DNA from: Euglena gracilis
Taxonomy: Eukaryota > Euglenida > Euglenophyceae > Euglenales
Assembly: GCA_039621445.1 (NCBI GenBank)
Contig: CP154956.1
Coordinates: 42,370,437-42,434,436 of the forward strand
DNA: 64,000 nt
Direction of reading: 5' to 3'
The notes beneath the pieces are model-generated. The model was not told the DNA's origin. It saw only the letters and a program-made list of their open reading frames with translations, and ran no database searches. Every line of letters begins with the position of its first letter. The stretch's first letter is position 1. This document shows, in pieces, positions 1 to 10,817 of the stretch. Both the position numbers and the translations under genes were made by a program.

Positions 1-24
1 AGGATAATGCAAATTACTACAAAA

Positions 25-165
25 AAGGGGTGGCGGACGCCGGTTCTGTCCTGAACCCGGCGTCCGGGGACGCCGGGTTCAGGACAGAACCGGCGTCCGC
101 CACCCCTTGTTTAAAGCAGCGTTTTAGAGACGCCGGGTTCAGGACAGAACCGGCGTTCACCCCCT
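25..165. repeat. CCGGCGTC-family palindrome
   Basis: Two 41-base arms (25-65 and 68-108) are exact reverse complements around the word GACGCCGGTTCTG, followed by a third partial arm to about 160. The same word family recurs at 1.2, 7.4, 27.6, 28.6, 29.1, 30.7, 32.3-33.1, 34.3 and 40.6 kb. No coding is visible. It is probably the end of a dispersed mobile element. Confidence 0.75.
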
Positions 166-326
166 TCGGGCCAGGGAGCACCTAGAAATACGTTCACTAG
201 CGTTCCCCTTTAGTCCCAGGGGGGAACAGCCAAAACGTCCCAAAGCAAATTCTGAAGAAAAAAAACCAGAGGATTCAAACATAAAATCTCTGAAACTCTA
301 AAAAAGCCATGGGGGTTCCAGCCGTA

Positions 327-507
327 CCACCCCCCCCCCTTATTGTCTCCCCCCCCCCTTATTGTCCCTGGGCCCCGGCCGACGGGGGATTTTTTGGCCC
401 AGCCAATGAAATTTCCTTTGGTACCCCCTTATTGTCCCCCCCCCTTATTGTCCGGTCGGGCCTCCCGGGGAGAGGTCGGTGGGACAATAAGGGGGGGGGG
501 GGGGTGG
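327..507. mobile_element. C-run MITE-like element M1
   Basis: An inverted-repeat element of 181 bases. It begins CCAC plus a C-run and then TTATTGTC, ends GACAATAA plus a G-run and GTGG, and is flanked by TA on both sides (325-326 and 508-509). The C-run/TTATTGTCC word is repeated inside. It has no coding capacity. M5 at 25.4 kb uses the same core word. Confidence 0.7.
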
Positions 508-514
508 TACTCCC

Positions 515-935
515 CAACCGTATTTCTGACAGAAAAAAAACCCAGCAGGTCCAGCCAAAATTTCCCAACCGTGCTAATAAACCCAGCGAGGTCCAACCAC
601 AGTTTCCCCTCCGTATGTCTGAAACAACCCAGGGGGGTCCAGCCAACATTTACCAGCCGCAATTCTGAAAAACGCACGGGGGGTTCCAGCCAGCATTTAC
701 CAACCGTATTTCTAAAAAACCCAGGGGGGTCCAGCCAACATTTCCCAACCGTAAATCGAAGAAAAAACTCAGGGGTGGGCAGTCAACATTAAACCGAATT
801 TTTGAAATAACCCAGGGCGGGTCCAGCCAAAATTTCCCTGCCGTATGTCTGAAAAAACCCAGGGGGGGGGTCCACCCAAAATTCCCAACCGTACTTCTGA
901 AAAAAACCAGTGGGGTCCAGCCAAAATTTCTGTAA
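515..935. repeat. Tandem array, unit about 46-63 bases
   Basis: About eight or nine degenerate copies of a unit containing ACCGTATTTCTGAAAAA, ACCCAGGGGGG and TCCAGCCAA. A single related copy ends the insertion at 7,798-7,852, linking this array to the CCGGCGTC repeat family. The short frames across it are repeat translations, not genes. Confidence 0.7.
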
Positions 936-1165
936 TGTGTCTCCTTGCCGGCAATATGTTTTGCCCTGTAATCAGTGCAGCTGTAGCAACCTGTATGCCT
1001 GGCAATCCTCCCCCCCCCACCTCAGAAACTGCAAAACGCTTGCCATCAGTCATCCATGATATTTCGCACTCAGCAATTGTGCCTTTTATCCCCTTTCATC
1101 CAAGGAGATTTTGTTTCTGGGGTCACATTGGCACACTTTTTTACACAAAGTACTGTCCCAAACCG

Positions 1166-1295
1166 GACGCCGGGTTTTGGACAGAACCGGCGTTCCTAAC
1201 GCCGGGTTTTAGGACAGAACCGGCGTCCAGAAAACCCGTGGGGGGGGACGCCGGTTCTGTTCTGAACCCAGCGTCTCAAACGCCGGTTTAAGCAC
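1166..1295. repeat. CCGGCGTC-family repeat
   Basis: Four alternating-orientation copies of the GACGCCGG/CCGGCGTC word in about 130 bases, separated by a G-run. They resemble the copies at 29.1 and 33.0 kb. No ORF is supported. Confidence 0.65.
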
Positions 1296-1338
1296 AAAGA
1301 ATGCCACACACCAACACCGATGTCCGGAAGTCCGGAAG

Positions 1339-2765
1339 CAGGGTTGCATATAGGAATATAGGGATATAGGAGATATAGGTGTAGGTATAGGTATAGGTAT
1401 AGGTTTTTCCACCTCCTATATCTCCTATATCTCCTATATGTCGTGGCCAAAAACATTTTGGGAGGGGAAATATGAACGACCTTGCAAGGAATTGTTTGCC
1501 CGTGTTTTTATTTGATGCTTTATCACCCAACCTTCTTTGCAGCTTCATGTCTTCCATTCCGAAGAAACTTTGTCTTCCTCCAAGCCGAAAAATGTGAAAA
1601 AAAATCGCTTTTTTTGGCCAATTTTCGGGTTGGGACGGCAATTTTCATGGGTAAAAAAATGTTGGAAAAATCAATACAATTCTTTTCAGCCCGTTTTCCC
1701 ACGGCAAATTCACCCATACGCCCACTTATATCTCAAAAAATGCCCGTGTCAGACCCAAAAGAAAGGCCGCGTGACAAAAAGGAGGGAGATGTTCATTCAG
1801 CACCTCTTTGACCATGCAATCCCTTTCCTGTTGCATCGCCGGTTTGGAGTATGCATTTGCAAAAAGAAAAGTGACCCCCCCCATAAGTGATTCCCAGGTT
1901 GGAATTTTTTTCAGACGATGACCTGCCCAAGGGGTTTGCCTTGCTTTTTTGGGGACCCCACATAAGTGACATCCCCCCATAAATGACACCCCCTAGGGGG
2001 TTTTCAGGGCGTTGGTGGGGTGGCAGTTTGAAAAAACCAAAGAGTGCAGATGCATACAATCGAGATGTTTCCTTGTGGCCTTCTGATCGTTTGACCGAGG
2101 CCAAACGTGGTGTGAATCTGAGTTTTCGAAGCCAGCTGAATTTGTATTTGGGGTGCAAATCCTGTTTGCAAAAAAAGTCCAAACTCTCTTTTACGCCCGA
2201 ATTTCAATGGAGAACGGACTTGCACCCCAAGATCACACTCTCGGAATGAACCCCTTTTGTGACGATATTATTTTTACCGTTGACCCAATTTTGTATTGGC
2301 AAAGCAAACCACCTGTTGCCCAAGAATTGGCTGAATTTGCCATTTTTATTTTCACCATCTTTCTGCCGATGTTGTCTCACAGTTTTGGCACTTCTGACAC
2401 AAGAATCAGTCGATGATCCGATCCGATCACATTTACCACTACCCCCCCCCCTTATTTGAGCACACCTAGGGCCTAAAGGACCCCCCAAATGCTCAATTAA
2501 GGGGGGGGTCAAATTTTTGGCTTTGAAAGAGGCCAAAAAAAATTTCGGCGCCTTCGGCGCCTTAAAAAAAAATTTTCCCGGACCCAAATGCTCAATTAAG
2601 GGGGGGGTCAAATAAGGGGGGGGGTAGTGGTATGTGTGCGAAGGTTTTGAGATGGGGTAGGGATTTTTTGGAGACATATAAGTGACATATAGGTATAGGT
2701 ATAGGTATAGGTTGTAGACATAAGGTATAGGTCTTTTGCCAAACCTATACCTATATGCAACCCTG
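1339..2765. mobile_element. hAT-like non-autonomous element
   Basis: Perfect 16-base terminal inverted repeats start CAGGGTTGCATATAGG and end with its complement. CCGGAAG abuts both outer ends, a 7-base match that could be an eroded 8-base duplication. Both ends carry tandem TATAGG words just inside. CAGGG termini and a 7-8 base duplication are typical of hAT elements. No transposase was found in the 1.43 kb. MITE M2 is inserted inside. Confidence 0.6.
2436..2630. mobile_element. C-run MITE-like element M2
   Basis: 195 bases between two TA dinucleotides. The termini are CCACTA plus a C-run and TTATTTGAGC at the left, with the inverted equivalent plus a G-run and TAGTGG at the right. Inner copies of TCAATTAAGGGG and a small GGCGCC palindrome fill the middle. 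It lies inside the hAT-like element, so it is the younger insertion. Confidence 0.7.
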
Positions 2766-2773
2766 CCGGAAGT

Positions 2774-2774
<1 letters not shown>

Positions 2775-2840
<66 letters not shown>
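2775..2840. repeat. (CA)n microsatellite
   Basis: About 33 uninterrupted CA units directly beside the right end of the hAT-like element. Cys/Val or Thr/His frames across it are artefacts. Confidence 0.95.
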
Positions 2841-2841
<1 letters not shown>

Positions 2842-3563
2842 CGGAATGGGACAAAAAGGTGGCCGGAGGGCGTCCGGCAGTTGGAAAATCCCCTGTCTCA
2901 CACTTGATTCAATCCACTTCCACCGTAGAATTCAAATAGTTGTCAAATATCCAAGAAAGCTTGACCAATTGAATTCCACTTCCCAAATGCAATCTTCAAG
3001 ATATCTCCAAGAAAAAAATAATGGGCTCCTTCAAAATCCTCTCAAATTCCAAATCCACTTGCCAAAACTCAACTTGAGATAATTGCCAAGAAAAAAAACC
3101 CACAAATGTCTGTGAAATGGGGATAATTAGCCACCTTTGGGGTTTTTTGTTCAAACTCGAGAATGAATTGGAAGCAGGGATTGAATATAATGCGTTTAAA
3201 ACAGAAACAATTGCCCTTTTGATTAAAACACTGATATTTTTCAGGGCATAGTTTTAAACACTTCGCAATTCGCGAAAATGCAGATGCCTAAATATGTCAC
3301 TGGAAGACTGTGTATGGGGATGCATTTTTTCATGCAGATTGGCTTCATTCTTTCATACAGCCAACAAGCGAAGGCCCATCGTGGATTCAAGTTTTAAGAA
3401 CAAGCTGCCAAACTTCAAGTTACAAGTTTCAAGATCAAGGTGTGTTGCTTGAAAGTTCAGGAAGTCGAAAGAAAAGTGAATGAAGCAAATTGAGTTTGAG
3501 GTGCTGCTGCAGAAGATCATGGTGATGTGCTGCAGAAGTTATTGGTACCTTTTGGCGGGGGAA
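2841..3563. other. Intergenic, no feature seen
   Basis: AT-leaning, mixed sequence with no long frame, inverted terminus or tandem repeat that I can support. Confidence 0.5.
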
Positions 3564-3567
3564 GATC

Positions 3568-3815
3568 TGGCCTGGGGGGGGGGGGTTGTGGGCCGACCCT
3601 AGGGTCGGCCCACGGTCGCCAAAGGTCGCCCAAGCAGCCGTCCGGGAGACCCCCCTAGGGGGCCAACCTAGAGTCGCCGACCCTAGGGTCGACTTAGGGT
3701 CGTGGGCCGACCCTAGGGTCGGCCCACCCCATGACCTCCCCCCCCCCCCTGCAACCCCAGGGTCAACTTAGGGTCGGCCCACCCCACGACCTCCCACCCC
3801 CCTGCAACCCTGGGC
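3568..3815 (+). mobile_element. Element X terminus, copy 1
   Basis: It starts TGGCCTGGGG immediately after GATC (3,564-3,567), followed by a G-run and the palindrome GGGCCGACCCTAGGGTCGGC, then GGTCGCCAAAGG. This is the same terminus, after the same GATC, that bounds the 7.8-kb insertion at 13,181-20,993. The palindrome half-sites repeat to 3,815 with C-runs, so this may be a compact X copy. No ORF. Confidence 0.6.
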
Positions 3816-3819
3816 TGGG

Positions 3820-5153
3820 CAACAAACGGGATTTGCCCGCCAAATCAGTTGGGTTACACAAGGGATTTGCCCGCCAAAACGGGTGGGTAACACAAGGGAT
3901 TTTGTTATTTTGGGGCCCTCAAAAAGTTGGGCAACAAAAGGGATTTGCCCCCCAAAACGGGTGGGTAACACAAGGGATTTTGTTATTTTGGGGCCCTCGA
4001 ACAATGGGGCAACAAAAGGGATTTGCCCCCGAAAACGGGTGGGTAACACAAGGGATTTTGTTATTTTGGGGCCCTCGAACAGCTGGGCAACAAAAGGGAT
4101 TTGCCCCCCAAATCAGTTGGGGTACACAAGGGATTTGCCCCCCAAAACGGGTGGGTAACACAAGGGATTTTGTTATTTTGGGGCCCTCGAACAATTGGGC
4201 AACAAAAGGGATTTGTCCCCCAAAACGGGTGGGTAAAACAAGGAATTTTGTTATTTTTGGGTCCCTCGAACAGTTGGGCAACAAAAGGTATTTGCCCCCC
4301 CCCCCCAAATCAGTTGGGTTACACAAGGGATTTGCCCCCCAAAACGGGTGGGCAACACAAGGGATTTTGTTATTTTGGGGCCCTCGAACAGTTGGGCAAC
4401 AAAAGGGATTTGCCCCCCAAAACGGGTGGGTAACACAAGGGATTTTGTTATTTTGGGGCCCTCGAACGGTTGGGCAACAAAAGGGATTTGCCCCCCAAAT
4501 CAGTTGGGTTACACAAGGGATTTGCCCCCCAAAACGGGTGGGCAACACAAGGGATTTTGTTATTTTGGGGCCCTCGAACGGTTGGGCAACAAAAGGGATT
4601 TGCCCCCCAAATCAGTTGGGTTTCACAAGGGATTTTCCCCCCAGAACGGGTGGGCAACACAAGGGATTTTGTTATTTTGGGGCCCTCGAACAGTTGAGCA
4701 ACAAAAGGGATTTGCCCCCCCCCCAAATCAGTTGTTACACAAGGGATTTACCCCCAAAACGGGTGGGTAACACAAGGGATTTTTGTTATTTTGGGGCCCT
4801 CGAACGGTTGGGCGACAAAAGGGATTTGTCCCCCAAATCATTTGGGTTACACAAGGGATTTGCCCCCCAAAACGGGTGGGTAACACAAGGGATTTTGTTA
4901 TTTTGGGGCCCTCGAACGGTTGGGCGACAAAAGGGATTTGCCCCCCAAAACGGGTGCGTAACACAAGGGATTTTGTTATTTTGGGGCCCTCGAACAGTTG
5001 GGCAACAAAAGGGATTTGCCCCCCCCCCCAAATCAGTTGGGTTACACAAGGGATTTGCCCCCCGAAACGGGTGGGTAACACAAGGGATTTTGTAATTTTG
5101 GGGCCCTCGAACGGTTGGGCAACAAAAGGGATTTGTCCCCCAAAACGGGTGGG
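3820..5153 (+). repeat. Tandem array (GGGCCCTCGAAC unit), left part
   Basis: About 12 units of roughly 78 bases (core words GGGCCCTCGAAC, GTTGGGCAACAAAAGGG, AAAACGGGTGGGTAACAC, TTTTGTTATTTTG). Some are lengthened by about 34 bases containing AAATCAGTTGGG. Frames stay open on both strands because unit lengths suit the reading phase. The array continues at 9,581 after the transposon inserted at TA. Related single units occur at 20.8 kb and 51.3 kb. Confidence 0.9.
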
Positions 5154-5503
5154 TACCGGAGGGATGAAAATACCGCCTGGCACGAATACCGAAGGGATAA
5201 ATACCGAGCGGATTAATCACGCCATCAGAGCGTGTCCGCGCGGATAAATTCCGCTCGTCAAAAAGCAAGGTATGGTAATCGTGATTATGCTCGTGGCGTT
5301 TTGCACGAGCATACACGAAACTCCCCGCGCCGAACACTTATTTTATTTTAACCAGCGTTTGTTCTTTGTGATGTTTTTTTCCGCAACAGTGGGGAAAGGA
5401 AAACCCCCTCACGTTGGGGGGCGGGGCCTTGGGGGTCTCAAAAAATCAAGGGACGCCCCTCGGGACGGACCCCCCACAATCCCCCGCCCCCCCCCCCCAG
5501 GCA

Positions 5504-5775
5504 GCCGATTCAGGCTTCTTTTCAAGCCCCCTCCCCCCCCCCCCCCCCCGGGGGGGGGGTCCCGCGCCGGAGGGACCCCCCCCCCCCGCCCCCCTGGGAA
5601 TACCTTTCGGCGCGAAGCGCCGAAATTTTTTGAAAATTGCCTTTAACGGGCCCGATTTTGGGGGGGTCCCCGCCCCCCCCCCCCGGGGGGGCCCCGCGCC
5701 ACCCTGGGTGGGTGGGGGGGGGGGACCCCCCTCCCCCCCCCCGGGGGTCTTAAAAAGAAGCCTAGCCCCTGGGGG
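5504..5775. repeat. GGCTTCTTTTTAAG foldback
   Basis: Inverted arms, with CAGGCTTCTTTTCAAG at the left and CTTAAAAAGAAGCCTAG at the right, enclose dense C- and G-runs. The repeat at 49,322-49,556 has the same arm word. No coding is credible in these homopolymers. Confidence 0.6.
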
Positions 5776-6710
5776 GGGGGAGCAGGTTTAAAAAATTGAA
5801 AAAATTCGTTTTGTTTCTTTTTAAAAAAAATTTGGAAAAAAACAAGACCTTAAACTTAAAATTGCAAAAAAGGCAGGGAAAAAGGCGACCACAGCAGGTT
5901 CGTGAGAGTCCACTTGCACAACGCAGTCGTCACGTACCCATTGTGATATTTCAGCCTGGGTGATCTTGGTTTGCAAAATCTGTGTGAACTTTTCCAACCT
6001 TGGAACTCTGAATGAGTGAACCACAGTGAGAAATGACTGACCACCACCACACCTAAAGTGAACACGATCAGCAGTGGCCGCGCGTCCTCAGTCCCAACGC
6101 AATGCGCCTCGCCAAGGCTGCATCATCAGCTGTTGGAGACACGGTCCTTTTTCATTGTCCGGGGGGGGGGGGGGACAGACCAATATTCTGAGGGACGAAA
6201 CAATCGTTGATGCAGGACGCCAGTGAAAACCCTTAGTCAAACCTGTGCAACAAAAAAAATTTTGCGGGAGACCCCAACCAGAAGTTTTTTTTACGACCCA
6301 GGGGGGGGGGGGTCACGACACCCCGGGTCAGGAAAGTCAAAAAATCCCTGCCCTGACCACGAAAAAGGAGCATGCGTGGATCCACTGGAACATCCGGAAC
6401 TTGGTCGACTTCCTCAGACCCTGGTTCTCCTGCTTCTTCGTCATTGTCATCAATGCTCTCGTCGTCATCAATGCTCTCGTCGTCATCACTTCCTTCGTCT
6501 TCCTTGCTGCTTTGAGCCTCAACCTGAAAACACACATTTCTTTCAAAAAAAATCCTTCACACAAAAACCAACCGCAGTGTCTTCCAAACTGTCAACCAGG
6601 TTCACTGTCTCAGCGTCCTGAGGGAGGAAAAAAAGGAAAGGGGGTGGGGGGGGGAACGCACCAGATCTATTTCAACGGCTGGCGGGGGCAATGGAGCACC
6701 AAGTTGAATA

Positions 6711-6878
6711 CCATGCCCCCCCCCATATAAGACCCCCCCTCGGGAGCCAAAATCCTAGGGGGGGGTCTTATATGGGGGGGGGTCTTATATGGGGGGTCGG
6801 TCCCGGCCAAAGGGCCGGCCGAAGGCCGGCCAGGGGGGGGTCTTATATGGGGGGGGTCTTATATGGGGGGGGGCATGG
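6711..6878. mobile_element. C-run MITE-like element M3
   Basis: 168 bases, flanked by TA (6,709-6,710 and 6,879-6,880). Termini are CCATG plus a C-run with ATATAAGACC, and the inverted form. The TATAAGACC word is repeated several times inside, around a GGCCGGCC-rich centre. It lies within the Tc1-like element. Confidence 0.7.
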
Positions 6879-7224
6879 TAACCCCATTCGCTTCTGGTGT
6901 GTCGTCGACAGACATGGACTGTGGCAGCGGGTGCAGCACTGTTGCCCACTCTGCGTCCGCCATGCTGACAGCTGTTTCAATACCGAAGCCATGGTCAACA
7001 CCCAACTGTCCAGAACGGTTTGGGTTCGAACCAGTGGTCTCGGGTCTCCCAAACGGGTGGGCAATTGTTTTGACCAGACAGCGGAATGAGATTGCGCTTC
7101 AGTCAAGCTGCCAAAACAGTTTTCTAAAGGTTTTAAATGCATTTCTTTCGACCTGCCAGTGCATGATTAATTACTCTCCACATCATCTCGCTGTTGTCGT
7201 CGAATGTGCCTGCGTAAACTGAGG

Positions 7225-7410
7225 TTGATTGCTTGGTTCCCTGTGTCAGTTTTTTTCCAGAGAATGGGAAGCATGTGTTAGACCTGGGTTGCACAAGTGT
7301 GAAAGATTGGGCAGTCCAAAGTAGCAGTACATTCCAGCAATGTTGTCCACAGTGTACATGTTTGCCAGTCCCTCAACTGCCGTCATATCATCCTTTGCAT
7401 GGCTTGAAAC
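7225..7410. repeat. 186-base duplication, copy 1
   Basis: Nearly identical to 7,853-8,038 (one difference seen near the start). The two copies bracket a 442-base CCGGCGTC-type insertion. Both derive from the transposase region just after the second catalytic Asp. Confidence 0.85.
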
Positions 7411-7852
7411 CGTGTATTGGGGCTCTGGCTTCACGCCCGAACCGGCGTTCTGGACGCCGGTTCGGCGCAGAAATTTCTGCGCCGAACCGGTGTCCAGAAC
7501 GCCGGTTCGGGCGGGAAAACGGCGTCCTGGGGACCGAAAATGAAAAGTGCCAAAAAGTGTCCAAAATGGTTAGTAGACATGTGGCAATCATATCTGAGCA
7601 CTTTTTGGGGGGTATTTGGCCAGAAATTGGGGTATTTTGTGCAACAATTTCCATTTGGCCAAATCTGGGGATTTTCTGAAATAGAATACCATGCAGCAGG
7701 GCTGAAATCTAAGGCCATCTAAAACCCTTGAGAAGGGTTATCGATCAAGGGGCAACATGGCAGGTGAACAGTGGATTTTGGAATTTGCGAAAAGGGTCCA
7801 AAAACCGTAATTCTGAAAAAACCCAAGGGGTCCAGCTAAAATTTCCTAACCA
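7411..7852. mobile_element. CCGGCGTC-family insertion
   Basis: It starts CGTGTATTGGGGCTC, followed by inverted GACGCCGG/CCGGCGTC words, then a 200-base stretch matching 28,330-28,590 and 34,170-34,260 in opposite orientation (words AAAGTGCCAAAAAGTG, AGAATACCATGCAGCAG). It ends with one unit of the 515-935 tandem repeat. No transposase. Confidence 0.65.
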
Positions 7853-8038
7853 TTGATTGCTTGGTCCCCTGTGTCAGTTTTTTTCCAGAGAATGGGAAGC
7901 ATGTGTTAGACCTGGGTTGCACAAGTGTGAAAGATTGGGCAGTCCAAAGTAGCAGTACATTCCAGCAATGTTGTCCACAGTGTACATGTTTGCCAGTCCC
8001 TCAACTGCCGTCATATCATCCTTTGCATGGCTTGAAAC
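7853..8038. repeat. 186-base duplication, copy 2
   Basis: Partner of 7,225-7,410. This copy keeps the continuous transposase frame (VLVLDNVSSHAK and onward), so it marks the original position. Confidence 0.85.
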
Positions 8039-8946
8039 ATTGTCCAGCACCAGAACACACGGATGGTCTTCAGCAAGACCAAGAATGGCTCTGCGTTCCC
8101 TTGCAATTGTCCTGACCTTGTCCAAAAGTCGTAAAAAAGTATGGTGCGTTTGAGACTTCTTCGGTGCCACTTCGTGGAAAATGGCCTGTGAAATAAGCGG
8201 CTGTTGATGTGAAGAAATGCGGGGTGTACTGGCAAGGTTCTTCCCACGCCAGATAAGCTGCATTGCAGGTACAGTTCCGTCCATGCCAGGGCCGTTGCGG
8301 GAAAAAAATGGGGGAAAAATAGGGGTGGTTGGAGGTTTCCCTCAAGCCCTGTGCCCGACTCACAATGGGTGTCCCCGTTATTTGTCGCTTGTCGCCGTCT
8401 GTTAGTATGTAGACGGCTCTCTCAGTCTGCTCGACGAACGTGCCCCGGGCACGAGGCACGTACTGTACGGGGGTTTCGTCAGCTGCAAATTGCAAGCTGG
8501 GGGGGACTTGGTGTTGTGTTGTCCAGTTTGTGAACTGTTGACACCAGTTGTTCAGCTCCGCAAGCAACTCAGGTGTCAAAGGGGGTCTGTCTGTGGTGGG
8601 TTTCCGCAATGACGTGAGCTTGTGACGCCTTCTGAAGGGCATTGGAAGATGGTGAGGAATCAAAACAAAATCCAGACCGAAACGACTGTGCCCAATTTTT
8701 TGTCAGCAGTGGCTTGTCGACGTGAGATCCCCGCATTTCTTTCACAGTTTGGTCACCAAGGAAACAGATCGTTTATGCATCAAGGATGGCACCTGTATGT
8801 CGAACCTGTTTCACGACCTCCAGTAGGGTCTTTTCTTCTACGGAACTTAGCAGACTGGGCCGGCCAGCTGAATGAAGCGCCAAATGCTTTGTCACATGGA
8901 TAACCCAACCACGCACAGTTGATGCAGGAGGGCAGGCCAAGTGGTA

Positions 8947-9180
8947 CCCCCCCCCCCCTAATTGACCGTGGGACCTCTCCACGGGACCCCCCTTTTGGTC
9001 AATTAGGGGGGGGTCAATTAGGGGGGGGGGTACCGTCAATTAGGGGGGGGGGTACCATCAATTAGGGGGTGCTTCAGCACGGAATCCCCCCAGGTAGTCA
9101 ATTAGGGGGGGGGGTCGAAAAAATTTTCCCCGGGGCGATCGGTCAATTAGGGGGGGGGGTCAATTAGGGGGGGGTGGTGG
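8947..9180. mobile_element. C-run MITE-like element M4
   Basis: 234 bases between TA (8,945-8,946) and TA (9,181-9,182). Ends are a C-run with TAATTGACC and its inverse. The core has four or more TCAATTAGGGGG repeats. It interrupts the transposase HTH: excision with one TA joins ...KTKY to HLACPP in frame. Confidence 0.85.
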
Positions 9181-9580
9181 TACTTGGTCTTCACAGCACC
9201 ATAACCGGACTTTTTGTACAATCTGGCACACTCTTCTCGTGTTTCCGGTGTCCATTTGGACCAGGGTTTGGTTTTCCTGGTGGCCATTTTCGGTTTTTCC
9301 TTTGGTCTGTCATGGAGCGCTTGCAGTATATTTCTTTGGGTTGTTGGGATTATGGCTGGTCTTCCAGAAAAATAGCTGGCAATTCCACTCATTTTGGAGA
9401 GGAAACCCTGATTTCAGTAGGAATGCCGCAATTCTCGACTTCTTCCGCGATATTGGTGTTTAATACCGCTGGACAAAATCCGCTCTACCTCCGTTATCGC
9501 TCGGATTAATTCCGTTCGAAAATCACTTCGATATTAATCCAACTGGTAAATAATGCAGAGCGGTATTTTCATCCCTCCGG

Positions 9581-10490
9581 TAACACAAGGGATTTTGTTA
9601 TTTTGGGGCCCTCGAACAGTTGAGCAACGAAAGGGATTTGCCCCAAAATCAGTTGGGTTACACAAGGGATTTGCCGCCCAAAACGGGTGGGTAACACAAG
9701 GGACTTTGTTATTTTGGGGCCCTCAAACACTTGGGCAACAAAAGGGATTTGCCCCCCAAAACGGGTGGGTAAAACAAGGAATTTTGTTATTTTTGGGTCC
9801 CTCGAACAGTTGGGCAACAAAAGGTATTTGCCCCCACAAATCAGTTGGGTTACACAAGGGATTTACCCCCAAAACGGGTGGGTAACTCAAGGGATTTTGT
9901 TATTTTGGGGCCCTCGAACGGTTGGGCAACAAAAGGGATTTGCCCCCCAAATCAGTTGGGTTACACAAGAGATTTGCCCCCCAAAACGGGTGGGTAACAC
10001 AAGGGATTTTGTTATTTTGGGGCCCTCGAACGGTTGGGCAACAAAAGGGATTTGTCCCCAAATCAGTTGGGTTACACAAGGGATTTGACCTCCGAAACGG
10101 GTGGGTAACACAAGGGACTTTGTTATTTTGGGGCCCTCGAACAGTTGGGCGACAAAAGGGATTTGCCCCCCAAAACGGGTGGGCAACACAAGGGATTTTG
10201 TTATTTTGGGGCCCTCGAACAGTTGAGCAACAAAAGGGATTTGCCCCCAAATAAGTTGGGTTACACAAGGGATTTGCCCCCCAAAACGGGTGGGTAACAC
10301 AAGGGACTTTGTTATTTTGGGGCCCTCGAACGGTTGGGCGACAAAAGGGATTTGCCCCCCAAAACGGGTGGGTAACACAAGGGATTTTGTTATTTTGGGG
10401 CCCTCGAACGGTTGGGCGACAAAAGGGATTTGTCCCCCAAAACGGGTGGGTAACACAAGGGATTTTGTTATTTTGGGGCCCTCGAACGGC
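9581..10490 (+). repeat. Tandem array (GGGCCCTCGAAC unit), right part
   Basis: Continuation of the 3,820-5,153 array after the Tc1-like insertion, with about 10 units in the same short and long versions. It ends abruptly at GGGGCCCTCGAACGG, just before the leader of retrotransposon A. Confidence 0.9.
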
Positions 10491-10817
10491 CCGATTTGCC
10501 TCCGGTCACGACGCATTTAAAATCCGTCCGTTCAGCCGGCGGCGAATTTGGTTTCATCTTCATGGACGACGAGGGACCGCATCCATAGGTGGCCTTCCAT
10601 TCGCCAGCGACAAATTTCCTCTAGGGAAGCCGCAGACCCCCCTCAGTGTATAAAAAAAACGACCTAAATACAAAATGTTTTAATCTGTGCAATCAAAAAC
10701 GAGTTTTAAACGACAAACGACTAAAATACCGGCGATGCCCGACCCGGTATCTTGGTTCTGGGTTTGGTGATTCCTATTTACTGAAGCTTGGGCTACTGGG
10801 AACACATCCTCCATACC

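Larger units (their letters stand above)
6340..9287 (-). pseudogene. pogo/Tc1-like transposase, disrupted
   Basis: Remains of the transposase of the surrounding element. From 9,287 leftward is a DNA-binding start (MATRKTKPWSKWTPE, then KKSGYGAVKTKY), cut by MITE M4 and resuming at 8,942 as HLACPPASTVRGW. The DDE part spans about 8,663-7,900: a first Asp in QFAADETPVQY, a frame change near 8,300, and a second Asp in VLVLDNVSSHAK. The third acidic residue is not visible. An acidic Asp/Glu/Ser tail (about 6,520-6,360) resembles the acidic C-termini of pogo-like transposases. A 186-base duplication with an insertion (7.2-8.0 kb) and MITE M3 disrupt the rest. Family is known by motif and by the TA duplication. 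Whether introns existed is unclear. The copy is inactive. Confidence 0.75.
5156..9580 (-). mobile_element. Tc1/mariner (pogo-like) transposon
   Basis: A 4,425-base element whose ends share 21 bases in inverted orientation (CCGGAGGGATGAAAATACC and two more). It lies between TA at 5,154-5,155 and TA at 9,581-9,582. Removing it with one TA restores an intact array unit (GGGTGGGTAACACAAGG), so the insertion is certain. It carries a degenerate minus-strand transposase with an HTH region and a DDE-type core. Several later insertions sit inside it: a foldback (5.5 kb), MITEs M3 and M4, and a CCGGCGTC-type insertion (7.4 kb). Confidence 0.9.

Noticed and set aside
2736-2939. Poly-Cys/Val or Thr/His proteins over (CA)n; likewise poly-His at 47.48 kb
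   Set aside because: Pure microsatellite translation.
3731-5247. Long open frames (up to 454 codons) on both strands of the tandem array
   Set aside because: They are translations of a roughly 78-base repeat; frames open equally on both strands and break only where units change length.
3820-10490. CRISPR-like array
   Set aside because: Units abut without unique spacers and the context is eukaryotic.
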